A DNA stretch of 64,000 nt, taken from Agromyces sp. H66 (GTDB lineage Bacteria > Actinomycetota > Actinomycetes > Actinomycetales > Microbacteriaceae). The position numbers were made by a program, and so were the translations under genes. This document shows, in pieces, positions 1-8,250 of this stretch. A model generated the notes under the pieces. It searched no databases and was not told the origin of the DNA. It worked only from the letters and a program-made list of their open reading frames with translations. The stretch is taken from positions 1 through 64,000 of the forward strand of contig NZ_SJZG01000009.1 of the NCBI RefSeq assembly GCF_004959775.1, written 5' to 3'. Within the stretch, counting starts at the first letter, position 1. Every line of letters begins with the position of its first letter.

Positions 1-358
1 ACTCCTCGAACACCCCGCTTGACACCCATAGGAGCGTCGTAGGCCTGCTCCTCGGCTGACGCAGGCACCCGGGCCCGGGATTCGCCGAGCGTGCAGTCAC
101 AGCCCTCACTCGGGCCACGAGTGCACGCTCGACACCCGCCCGGCACGCCCGGCAACGGAGGACGAGCGGCAGCGGGGCATTCTGCGACGGAATCGTGCGC
201 GTCCGCGCAACGGACTTGCGTCGTCGCAGCCAGATTCCACCCAGCTCTTCCGTAGTCGTCGCGCCGCACGGCAGGATTCCGGGTACGTCCGCCTTCATTC
301 AGACGGACGTCGTTCGTGCCGACGGGGTGATCCCGCGTCGGCACTCGAAGGGAGATGC
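1..358. other. Intergenic region, no gene supported
   Basis: I see no convincing coding region here. Open frames in this stretch are short and lack family resemblance. A 12-bp palindrome, CCCGGGCCCGGG, lies at about 68-79. A TTGACA at 19-24 has no good -10 partner about 17 bases downstream, so I do not call a promoter. The last bases hold the ribosome binding site AAGGGAG for the M6 peptidase gene. Confidence 0.5.
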
Positions 359-3169
359 ATGTCTGGAACGACCACACGCGCGCGCAGGCGCGCGGTGGCG
401 GCGATCCCAGTGTTCGCGCTCGTCGCCGCCGGTTTGGCGACCGCGGGTGCGAGCGGGGCCGCCGTCGCAGCGGGTCCGGTCACCTCACCGGTGATCAGCG
501 ACTCGGAGTACTACATGAACTACGTCTCGCCGCGCGCCGAAGCCGCCTTCGGCAGCGACGAGCTCGTGGGGTCCATCGCGAACGGCCGGAGCACGGCGGG
601 CGGGAACGCCGCCCTCGAGAAGGCCGACGCGCTCGACCGCAAGTTCAGCCAGGGCAACCCGGTCGCGGCGCGCGGGCTGGCCAAGCTCGAGGCGACGTCG
701 ATCGAGACCGGAAAGAGCCCGAAGGAACTCAAGAACCTGAAGAGCTCGAAGTCGACGCAGGAGGCGAAGCTCCTCACGATCCTCGTCGAGTTCAACGACA
801 GCGCGGACGACGACTTCACGGGCGTGTACGTGCCGGAGGAGTTCGGCGCTTCGACCTGCATGCCCGGCAACGTGCAGAACGGTCCGCTCCACAACAACAT
901 CCCGAACCCGGCCGACTACGCGCTCGAGGACAACAACACGCTGTGGGTGGACGACTTCTCGTCGGAGCACTTCAACAAGATGCTCTTCACCGACGAAGGC
1001 ATCACCGAGCGCGTGCGTCCCGACCTCACCGGTCCCGACGGCCAGCCGGGCATCGACATCTCGGGCTACACGATGAAGTCCATGTACGAGGAGATGTCGC
1101 GTGGCGCCTACACCGTCACCGGCGCGGCGACGCCGTGGGTCACGGTGCCGCACTCCGAGGCGTACTACGGCGCGAGCCTCTGCTTCCAGAACGAGGAGGG
1201 CGAGTACGAGTCCGGCGCCATCCAGGACATGCAGGGTCACCCCGCCAATCCGCTCGGCCCGGGCCAGCTGCCCATCGACGCGGTCGCGGCCCTCGCCGAT
1301 GCGGACCCCGACTTCCCGTGGGCCGACTACGACGTCGAGGACCAGGGCGACCGTGACGGCGACGGGGACTTCCTCGAGCCCGACGGCGTCATCGACCACG
1401 TCGTGCTCGTGCACGCCGGCGAGGACAAGTCCGGCGGCGGCGGCGCGGAGGGCACCTACGCCATCTGGGCGCACTCGTCGGCGGTCGCCGGCGGCGCGCC
1501 GATCCCCGGCACCGACCTCATGCTGTCGAACTACATCGTGCAGCCCGAGGACTCGGGCGTCGGCGTGTTCGCACACGAGTACGGCCACGACCTCGGCCTG
1601 CCCGACCTCTACGACACCTCGGGCGCCGGCAACTCCGACGTCGACTTCTGGGACCTCATGTCCTCGGGCTCGCACTCGGGCCCGATCTTCCAGTCGATGC
1701 CCACGCACATGGGCCTCTGGGACAAGTGGGTGCTCGGCTGGGCCGACCCGGTCGTCATGAACCCGGGCGGCGACACCCGCGACGTGAAGGTCGGCCAGAC
1801 CTCGCGCCCCAAGAAGGGCACGCAGGACGGCGTCAAGATCAACCTCCCCGACAAGGTCATCACGCTCACGCAGGCGCACAGCGGCGAGAACATGTGGTAC
1901 ACGGGGGCGGACCAGGACTGGGCCGACATCCGTCTCAGCCGCACCATCGAGAACGTCCCCGCCGACGCGAAGTTCTGGATGTGGAACGACTACGTGATCG
2001 AGGAGGACTGGGACTACGGCTTCGTCGAGGTCTCGACCGACGGCGGATCCACGTGGGCCGAGCTGAAGGTCTACGCCGAGGACGGCACCGAGGTTTCCAC
2101 GCCCGACGGCTACGCCGACCCGAACGGCCGTCTGGCCGACTACGGCGGCAAGAAGTACGGCCTCACGGGTGACACGCACGGCTGGGCACACCACTACGTC
2201 GACCTGACCGCGTACGCCGGCCTGACCGTCGACCTGCGTCTGCGCCAGGCGACCGATGCCGCGTTCCTCGAGCGCGGATGGTTCAGCGACGACTTCTCGC
2301 TGACGAGCGCGGGCGCCGAGGTCTGGGCGGACGACGTCGAGAGCGGTGACAACGGCTGGACCAGCGAGGTCTCCTCGTTCACGACGACGACCGGCCCCGG
2401 CTGGCGCATCGACACCGGCACCTCGACGAAGGCGCAGTACTACCTCGTCGAGTGGCGCAACTTCGACGGCTTCGACGAGGGCCTGAAGTACGCCTACAAC
2501 TCGGTGTACAGCGATGGGGCGTGGAAGGTCGAGAAGCTGGCGTACAACGCACCCGGTGCCCTGGTCTGGTACCGGGACACCACGTACGGCAACACCAACC
2601 ACGTGACCTCGAACGAGACCGCGCTGCCGAGCTTCGGCGCCAAGGGCGGCCTGCTCCTGGTCGACAGCCACTTCGACCCGCTGCGCCGCACCGGCGATGC
2701 GGCGGACGCCGACCCGTCGACGCTGAAGAACCTGCCGAGCCGCGCGCAGTCCTCGGACGTCGCGTTCGGCCTGGAGACGACGCACGCGTTCACGGAGTGC
2801 TTCGTACTCGCCGACCCGACCGACGAGCACTGCACCGACATTCCGGCGCGGGCCGCGGTGGGCACCTTCACCGACGACCTGGGCTGGGTCCCCGGCCTGG
2901 AGTTCCGCGACGGCAGCTTCTTCCACCGCTACCGCGGCGGCTCGGTCGTGCTGCCGTCCGTCGGCAACGCGCCGTACTCGACGCGTATCGTCGACCCGAA
3001 CGGCGACCCGGTCCAGGATCTGTACGGCTTCGACCTCGGGTTCACGGTGCTCGGTTCGGGCAACCCCGCCGACGCGGGTGTCGGCTACGGCACGGTCGTC
3101 GAGGTCCTGCAGGCCCTCGACGGCAACCGCGCGGCGATCATCCAGATCACCCCGCCCACCGCGGGATGA
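359..3169 (+). CDS. Secreted M6-family metallopeptidase (immune inhibitor A-like)
   Basis: The 936-aa product starts with a classical signal peptide: an Arg-rich stretch at residues 5-11, a hydrophobic Ala-rich core to about 33, and Ala-x-Ala type sites. It therefore should be exported. The zinc site HEYGH is at residues 406-410, followed by DLGLPDLYDTSG, as in M6 gluzincin-like peptidases that cleave extracellular proteins. The C-terminal part (from about 560) looks like beta-sandwich accessory domains, including an MAM/CBM-like stretch rich in Trp and Asp. The start at 359 has AAGGGAG eight bases upstream; an ATG at 355 is out of frame. The gene stands alone and ends before a strong hairpin. 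Substrate is unknown. Confidence 0.9.
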   Translation: MSGTTTRARRRAVAAIPVFALVAAGLATAGASGAAVAAGPVTSPVISDSEYYMNYVSPRAEAAFGSDELVGSIANGRSTAGGNAALEKADALDRKFSQGNPVAARGLAKLEATSIETGKSPKELKNLKSSKSTQEAKLLTILVEFNDSADDDFTGVYVPEEFGASTCMPGNVQNGPLHNNIPNPADYALEDNNTLWVDDFSSEHFNKMLFTDEGITERVRPDLTGPDGQPGIDISGYTMKSMYEEMSRGAYTVTGAATPWVTVPHSEAYYGASLCFQNEEGEYESGAIQDMQGHPANPLGPGQLPIDAVAALADADPDFPWADYDVEDQGDRDGDGDFLEPDGVIDHVVLVHAGEDKSGGGGAEGTYAIWAHSSAVAGGAPIPGTDLMLSNYIVQPEDSGVGVFAHEYGHDLGLPDLYDTSGAGNSDVDFWDLMSSGSHSGPIFQSMPTHMGLWDKWVLGWADPVVMNPGGDTRDVKVGQTSRPKKGTQDGVKINLPDKVITLTQAHSGENMWYTGADQDWADIRLSRTIENVPADAKFWMWNDYVIEEDWDYGFVEVSTDGGSTWAELKVYAEDGTEVSTPDGYADPNGRLADYGGKKYGLTGDTHGWAHHYVDLTAYAGLTVDLRLRQATDAAFLERGWFSDDFSLTSAGAEVWADDVESGDNGWTSEVSSFTTTTGPGWRIDTGTSTKAQYYLVEWRNFDGFDEGLKYAYNSVYSDGAWKVEKLAYNAPGALVWYRDTTYGNTNHVTSNETALPSFGAKGGLLLVDSHFDPLRRTGDAADADPSTLKNLPSRAQSSDVAFGLETTHAFTECFVLADPTDEHCTDIPARAAVGTFTDDLGWVPGLEFRDGSFFHRYRGGSVVLPSVGNAPYSTRIVDPNGDPVQDLYGFDLGFTVLGSGNPADAGVGYGTVVEVLQALDGNRAAIIQITPPTAG

Positions 3170-3190
3170 GCTGACCGCACCCCGCTCCAT

Positions 3191-3230
3191 CGGCGAGGCG
3201 CCGGCCCCTCACGGGGTCGGCGCCTCGCCG
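3191..3230. terminator. Long GC hairpin after the M6 peptidase gene
   Basis: Arms of 18 bases pair around a TCAC loop with one G/T mismatch (left arm begins CGGCGAGGCGCCGG, right arm ends CGGCGCCTCGCCG). It lies 21 bases after the peptidase stop and between convergent genes, so it can serve both strands. There is no T-run, which is usual for actinobacterial terminators. Confidence 0.7.
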
Positions 3231-3297
3231 CGTCCTAGGTGGACGCACGACACGCAGCGCCGGCCGTGGGAAGTCGGGCCCGCACCCGTCGACTCGC

Positions 3298-3933
3298 TCA
3301 GGCGGCGAGGCGCTCGAAGCCGTCGAGCAGCCGGTCGAGTCCCCAGCCGAAGCCGTCGCCCGCGAGGCTCGTGGTCGCCTCGGTGAGCGGGTACGCCGCG
3401 GCATCCGACCACAGCGTGTCGCCGGTCGCCGCGGGCGGCGCCCCCGCCGGATCGCCTGCCCGCTCGGCCGCGTCGAGGGCGGCGACACCGAGCACGTAGG
3501 CCCGCACCGCGTGCGCCGCGCGCGCGGCGTCGGCGTGCGGCATCCCGTCGGCGACGAACCCCGCGACGAGCGCCTCGTTGAGGCCGAGCGCGTGCGGACC
3601 GTCGAGGGGGCCGCTCGTCACCAGCACGATCGCGCCGACGTGCTCGGCGAGCCGTGCCCGCAGCGCCGCGGCGTGCGCGTGCACCTGGTCGCGCCACGTG
3701 GCATCCGCCCGGCGTTCCGTGTCGACGGCGACCGTCGACAGGAGCTGTTCGACCATGGCCCGCAGCAGCGCGTTCTTCGACGGGAAGTACGTGTAGAGCG
3801 CCGTCGGCGTGAGGCCGAGGGATGCCGCGACCCCGCGCACCGACGCGGCCGCGAAGCCCTTCTGCTCGAGGATCTCGAACGCGGCGTCGACGATGTCGGC
3901 CTGGCTGACGCTGCGCCTCGGTCCGGGTCTCAA
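3298..3933 (-). CDS. TetR family transcriptional regulator
   Basis: The product (211 aa) has an N-terminal TetR helix-turn-helix at about residues 12-58: DIVDAAFEILEQKGF, then VAASLGLTPTALYTYFPSK, the typical recognition-helix and YxYFxSK signature. The C-terminal ligand domain is Ala-rich and helical. I chose the TTG start at 3933 because GAGGAG lies about six bases upstream and the HTH then begins at a normal distance; upstream in-frame sequence lacks similarity. It is transcribed divergently from the DUF2804 gene with about 126 bases between, so autoregulation plus control of that neighbour is a reasonable guess. Ligand unknown. Confidence 0.85.
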   Translation of the reverse strand: MRPGPRRSVSQADIVDAAFEILEQKGFAAASVRGVAASLGLTPTALYTYFPSKNALLRAMVEQLLSTVAVDTERRADATWRDQVHAHAAALRARLAEHVGAIVLVTSGPLDGPHALGLNEALVAGFVADGMPHADAARAAHAVRAYVLGVAALDAAERAGDPAGAPPAATGDTLWSDAAAYPLTEATTSLAGDGFGWGLDRLLDGFERLAA

Positions 3934-4059
3934 ATCCTGCTCCTCGCGGTCCTCCCCACCGTACCGGTTCGGCGGGCACGAGCACGGCGGAGGGTGAGCG
4001 CCGGTGGCGCGAGCAGTCCCCGCTCTGCCATGATTCGGGCGGGAACCCGAGGAGGCGAC

Positions 4060-5085
4060 GTGGCCGATCCCGGCACGAAGACGCACGAGCGCGAGCTCAC
4101 CGAACCCGTGGCGCTCACCCGGCCGAACGGACGGCTGAATCCCGCCGCGGTGGGCTGGACGCGGCATCCGCTGCACGACACCGCGGGCATCGGCCGCGGT
4201 GCGACCTCGTGGGGGCGCAACAAGCGCTGGGAGTACTGGGCGTTCACCTCACCTGACCTCATCGCCGCCGTCACCGTGGCGACGCTCGACTACGCGACGA
4301 TGAGCCAGGTCTGGGTGCTCGACCGCCGCACCGGCGAGGAGATCGACCGGAGCGCCGTCACGCCGCTCTCCCGCGGCGTCTCGCTCCCCGATACGCTCGG
4401 CGGCGGCCCGGCGACCGCGCGCGTGCCGGGCCTCGACGTGCGCATCGAGGAGGAGGCGGGCGGCACCCGCATCCGCGCCACGACGGCGCGCGTCTCGATC
4501 GACGTGCTGGCGGCGAGGCCCGCCGGGCACGAGTCGCTCGGCGTCGTGGTGCCGTGGAGCGAACGGCGGTTCCAGTACACGGTGAAGGATGTCGCTCGCC
4601 CGGCGAGCGGCGTGGTCACCGTCGACGGGGTCGCCGAAGAACTGCTGCCGGGGCAGAGCTGGGCGGTGCTCGACCACGGTCGCGGCCGGTGGCCGTACTC
4701 GATGCGCTGGCACTGGGGCGCGGCGTCCGGCATCGAGCGCGGACGCCGACTCGGCCTGCAGCTCGGTGGTCTCTGGACCCGCGGCACCGGCTCGACCGAG
4801 AACGCGATCTCGATCGACGGGCGACTGCACAGGCTCGGCGACGAACTGGAATGGCGTTTCGACGCCGCCGACTGGCTCGCGTCGTGGTCGATCAGCGGCC
4901 CGCGCGTCGACCTGAGGTTCCAGCCGTTCCACGATCGCGTCGCGCGCACCGCGCTCGGCGTCATCCACTCCGAGACGCACCAGTGCTTCGGCCACTACCG
5001 CGGCACCGTGACCGACGATTCGGGCGAGGTCGTGGCGGTCGAGTCGCTGCTCGGCTGGGCCGAGCACGTCACGAACCGCTGGTAG
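4060..5085 (+). CDS. DUF2804 domain-containing protein
   Basis: The product is 341 aa and matches the DUF2804 family pattern: an N-terminal GRLNPAAVGWTRHPLHD stretch, GRNKRWEYWAF, then LDHGRGRWPYSMRWHWGAASG and SENxI-like segments, ending with an FGHYRGTV motif. These proteins are predicted beta-rich and resemble lipocalin/hydroxyneurosporene synthase-like folds; no reaction is established that I know of. The GTG start at 4060 has GAGGAGG five bases upstream. It is divergent from the TetR gene, its likely regulator. No signal peptide or membrane segment is visible, so it is probably cytosolic. Confidence 0.85.
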   Translation: MADPGTKTHERELTEPVALTRPNGRLNPAAVGWTRHPLHDTAGIGRGATSWGRNKRWEYWAFTSPDLIAAVTVATLDYATMSQVWVLDRRTGEEIDRSAVTPLSRGVSLPDTLGGGPATARVPGLDVRIEEEAGGTRIRATTARVSIDVLAARPAGHESLGVVVPWSERRFQYTVKDVARPASGVVTVDGVAEELLPGQSWAVLDHGRGRWPYSMRWHWGAASGIERGRRLGLQLGGLWTRGTGSTENAISIDGRLHRLGDELEWRFDAADWLASWSISGPRVDLRFQPFHDRVARTALGVIHSETHQCFGHYRGTVTDDSGEVVAVESLLGWAEHVTNRW

Positions 5086-5143
5086 CCGAGCGGATGCGTG
5101 GGGATCTGTTGCTTCATTCCCCGGCGAAGGAACCCCTCGGCCG

Positions 5144-5155
5144 TACGATGAGCGC
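5144..5155 (+). promoter_or_regulatory. Leaderless -10 box for the DUF998 gene
   Basis: TACGAT at 5144-5149 is followed by six bases and then the ATG at 5156. This spacing places transcription start at or next to the A of the start codon, so the mRNA is probably leaderless. No clear -35 hexamer is present. Confidence 0.5.
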
Positions 5156-6268
5156 ATGTCAGCATCGACGGCGGCGGTCCTCACCGCCGAACCTCACGAA
5201 GCACCGCCGCAACGCAGGATCGCCGTCGAGACCGAGGCCCTGGTCGCGGGCGCCATCGCCGCCGCCACGAGCGGCATCGTCGCGGCATTCGTCTTCGCCG
5301 GAGGGCTCTGGCCGCTGTGGGGCGGGCTCTCGGTCGGCATCGTCGCCGCGGTCGCCGTGCTCGTCACCGGCGTCGCGCTGGGCGTGACCGGGTACTGGCG
5401 GGCTCGCAACCTGCCCGGCCAGGAGTGGCGGCACGCCCTCCGGCCGTGGAAGTTCACGATCGACGTCGCCACGGTCTCGGCCGTGCACGCGATCATCGGC
5501 ACGATCCTCACCATCAGCACGTTCGTGCTCCTCCAGCGCAGCTTCGAGGGCCTGGTCGTGGATGCATGGATCGGCATGGGCGGGACGGCTGCTGCCGCAG
5601 GCCTCCTCGGGTACTGGACCTACCTGTCGGTCTCGTCGATCACCACCAACAAGCTCGCCACCCTGCTCGTCGTGTTCATGGCGACCTCGACCCTCGCGAG
5701 CATGGCCACCTCGCAGGACCCCCAGTGGTGGGAGTACCACTTCAGCCAGCTCGGCACCGCCGACGACTTCTCGAGCACGCTCTTCAACATCACGCTGATC
5801 ATCGCGGGCGCGTTCGTCACGACGTTCGCCCTCTACGTCGACCGCGATCTCTCGACGCTCGTGCACCAGGGCGTGCTCGAGCACGCCTGGGCGCCGCGCG
5901 TCGTCTCGATCGTGTTCATCGTCATGGGCGTGATGCTCGCCTGCGTGGGCCTGTTCCCCCTGAACGTCAGCATGCTGCTGCACAATTCGTCGGCCATCGG
6001 CATGTCCCTGTCGTTCCTGGGCCTGCTCATCGCGTCGCCGTGGGTGCTGCGCGGGATGCCCCGTCGGTTCTTCGTGTTCTGCGGCGTGACCGTCGCCGTC
6101 CTCCTCGGCGGTGCGCTGCTCTTCGAGCCGGTCGCGTACTGGAACCTCACGGCGTTCGAGCTGCTCGCGTTCTCGCTCATCTTCGGCTGGATCGCGGTGT
6201 TCATCCGGTTCGTCGATGCCCTCGCGGCGGCGGGCGGCGCGGGCGATGACGGCGGCTACTCGGTCTGA
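5156..6268 (+). CDS. DUF998 family integral membrane protein
   Basis: The product (370 aa) has about eight hydrophobic segments spread from residue 25 to 355. Central signatures fit DUF998 membrane proteins: HFSQLGTADDFSSTLFN followed by a hydrophobic helix, and GLFPLNVSMLLHNSSAIG. The family has no proven function; transport or a membrane-bound enzyme role are both open. A leaderless -10 box fits the ATG at 5156. It ends 12 bases before the convergent exporter gene. No operon partners on the same strand are tightly linked. Confidence 0.8.
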   Translation: MSASTAAVLTAEPHEAPPQRRIAVETEALVAGAIAAATSGIVAAFVFAGGLWPLWGGLSVGIVAAVAVLVTGVALGVTGYWRARNLPGQEWRHALRPWKFTIDVATVSAVHAIIGTILTISTFVLLQRSFEGLVVDAWIGMGGTAAAAGLLGYWTYLSVSSITTNKLATLLVVFMATSTLASMATSQDPQWWEYHFSQLGTADDFSSTLFNITLIIAGAFVTTFALYVDRDLSTLVHQGVLEHAWAPRVVSIVFIVMGVMLACVGLFPLNVSMLLHNSSAIGMSLSFLGLLIASPWVLRGMPRRFFVFCGVTVAVLLGGALLFEPVAYWNLTAFELLAFSLIFGWIAVFIRFVDALAAAGGAGDDGGYSV

Positions 6269-6280
6269 CGCCCGCCGGCC

Positions 6281-7672
6281 TCAGAGGGCGGGCCGCTGCA
6301 TCCGGTTCGACACCACCGACCCGGCGAGCACGCCGAGCGCGATGGCCACCATCGTGGAGATCGTGGCGACGAGCGAGTTCGTGCCACCCGTGTCGCCGCC
6401 GAGCACGTCCGCGACCCCGAGCAGACCGAGCGCGCCGGGCACGAGCAGCCAGAACGCCGGCACGAAGCTCACGAGCGCCGCCGGTCCCGACGGTTGCCTG
6501 GCGACGAGCGCCGTGACGGGGATGACGACGACGGCGCCGACGAAGGCGGAGAGCACGCCGCCGAGGAAGACGTCGCCGATGACCTGCGCCCCGTAGGCGA
6601 CGTAGAGCACGAGCAGGATCCACGGGATCGATCGGGGCGGCGCGCACTGGTGCACGGCGATCCCCACGCCGAACACGGCGACGGCGATCCAGGGCGCGAA
6701 CGGCCCGAGTGCCTCGGGATGCTCCGCGAAGTCGAAGTCGGGCACGCCGACGAGGGCGCCCGCCGTCAGGATGCCGGCGGCGAGGAGCACGAGCTGCATC
6801 CCGCCCGCGGCCAGGCGCCCGGCGCCCGAGATCATCTGCCCGGTCGACAGCTCGAGCACGGCGGTGGTGAGGAGCGTGCCGGGCAGCAGCACGACGAGCG
6901 GGGCGATGAGCGCGGCGAGGATGCGGGGACCGAACCCCGCGTCGAGGAGCAGGAACACCACGAGCGACACGGCCAGGGCCATGCCCACGGTGATGAGGGC
7001 GCCGTACCGACTCGGCACGCGCTCGCTCACGAGGAGGGCCGCGCCGACGAGCGCGCCGAGCCCCACGGCGACCATGACGCCGGTCCACGTCGTGCCGAGC
7101 ATCACCGCGAGGGCGCCGCTGAGGAGCGTGTAGCCGATGACCCGCACGACCCGGCCGTACGTGGGCGGCATCCTCCGGATTCGTCTGATGCGGTCGATCG
7201 TGGATGCCGGATCGAGCACGCCCAGCCGGGCGGCGTCGACGGTGCGCTGCAGTTCATCCACCTGCGCGAGGAGCAGGCGCCCCTCGCCGCTCGTCACGGC
7301 GCCCGTGCGGTGCTCGCCGACGTGCTCGCCCTCGCCGCGTGCGGAGACGAGCAGCGCGGTCGGGAAGACGACGACTTGGCTGGCCGGAAGGTGGTTGACG
7401 CGGGCGATGTCCTCGAGGGCGCTCCGCACCGTCATGACCGAGTAGCCGGCCCGGATCATCGCGTCGCCGACCGCCTCGGTGGCGGCGAGCGTCGCGGCGG
7501 AGTCGGGGCCGCCCTCGGCCGAGACCGGGACGGCGCCCGTGTGGGCGGCGGCCTTCGCGCTCGCGGTGAGGTCGCGCTCGGCGCGCGGCCGGAGCGCGAG
7601 GAGCAGCACCGCGCACACGGTGAGCACCCCCGCGGCGATCGTCCACGAGAGCCAGTCCCCCTGGTCGAGCAT
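6281..7672 (-). CDS. Threonine/serine exporter family protein (ThrE type)
   Basis: The 463-aa product has one N-terminal hydrophobic anchor (residues 8-27), then a soluble ThrE domain with GDAMIRAGYSVMTVRSALED and VVVFPTALLVS, and from about 170 about ten membrane helices in two blocks (the second being the ThrE_2-like block in a single chain). ThrE proteins export threonine and serine by proton motive force in Corynebacterium; substrate here is inferred from family only. The start has a TAGCCT box at 7679-7684 exactly six bases upstream, a leaderless arrangement. The gene converges with the DUF998 gene. Confidence 0.88.
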   Translation of the reverse strand: MLDQGDWLSWTIAAGVLTVCAVLLLALRPRAERDLTASAKAAAHTGAVPVSAEGGPDSAATLAATEAVGDAMIRAGYSVMTVRSALEDIARVNHLPASQVVVFPTALLVSARGEGEHVGEHRTGAVTSGEGRLLLAQVDELQRTVDAARLGVLDPASTIDRIRRIRRMPPTYGRVVRVIGYTLLSGALAVMLGTTWTGVMVAVGLGALVGAALLVSERVPSRYGALITVGMALAVSLVVFLLLDAGFGPRILAALIAPLVVLLPGTLLTTAVLELSTGQMISGAGRLAAGGMQLVLLAAGILTAGALVGVPDFDFAEHPEALGPFAPWIAVAVFGVGIAVHQCAPPRSIPWILLVLYVAYGAQVIGDVFLGGVLSAFVGAVVVIPVTALVARQPSGPAALVSFVPAFWLLVPGALGLLGVADVLGGDTGGTNSLVATISTMVAIALGVLAGSVVSNRMQRPAL

Positions 7673-7684
7673 GCGTTCAGGCTA
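7673..7684 (-). promoter_or_regulatory. Leaderless -10 box for the ThrE-type gene
   Basis: On the minus strand TAGCCT (7684-7679) is followed by GAACGC and the ATG at 7672. The geometry matches leaderless actinobacterial promoters. There is no Shine-Dalgarno sequence. Confidence 0.5.
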
Positions 7685-7759
7685 TCCGTCGGATCCGGTC
7701 ACCCTTGAGGCCCCGCCGATTCCCTCGCCGATCACGATCGGCCGGCAGGCCCGGCGCGC

Positions 7760-8149
7760 TCACCGCGCGGCTTCCGCCGACCGCAGGCTCCGGAACAGCC
7801 GCACGATGTAGAGCACCGCCCCGGCCAGCACCACGAGCACGCCGACCCGCCAGACCCAGACGAGGGCGACCACCGAAAGGATGGGGTTGGTCGCGGTACC
7901 GTCGCCGGTGGCCTCTTCGAGGTTGAGCATCGCGATCCCGAGCGTGAGCGCCCCGATGGCAGCGGTCACGATGAGCGGGATCCACAGCAGCTTGGGAAGC
8001 GGCACCCGTGCAAGCGCCCAGACGACCACGCCGAGCGCGATCGCGGCGAGCAGCGCGATGCCGCCCTCGAGCGGATCGATGAGCCCGAACACCAGGAACG
8101 GCAGGGTGATGAAGGCCAGCACGATCGCGATGATCCGGCGAGTTCGCAT
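7760..8149 (-). CDS. Small four-helix membrane protein of unknown function
   Basis: The 129-aa product has hydrophobic segments at about residues 6-24, 29-47, 54-76 and 87-113, and positively charged ends (MRTRR, FRSLRSAEAAR). I recognise no family. It is preceded by AAAGGCGCC-like sequence and sits between the ThrE gene and the LAL regulator gene, all on the minus strand but with gaps over 85 bases, so operon membership is uncertain. Confidence 0.7.
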   Translation of the reverse strand: MRTRRIIAIVLAFITLPFLVFGLIDPLEGGIALLAAIALGVVVWALARVPLPKLLWIPLIVTAAIGALTLGIAMLNLEEATGDGTATNPILSVVALVWVWRVGVLVVLAGAVLYIVRLFRSLRSAEAAR

Positions 8150-8250
8150 GTCAGGCGCCTTTCACGAGGGGACTCATGCGCCAAGCATGGCGGCGGTTCC
8201 GGGGCCGGAACCGGGACCATCGGCCTACGAGGTTCGGCCGACCGGTGCCG

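Noticed and set aside
19-47. TTGACA near the window start as a promoter
   Set aside because: No TANNNT-type -10 lies at 16-19 bases, and no gene starts within 300 bases on that strand except the M6 gene much later.
485-3190. Long minus-strand open frame opposite the M6 peptidase gene
   Set aside because: It is a GC-bias shadow: composition is Arg/Val/Gly repeats and no domain is seen, while the plus frame has HEYGH and a signal peptide.
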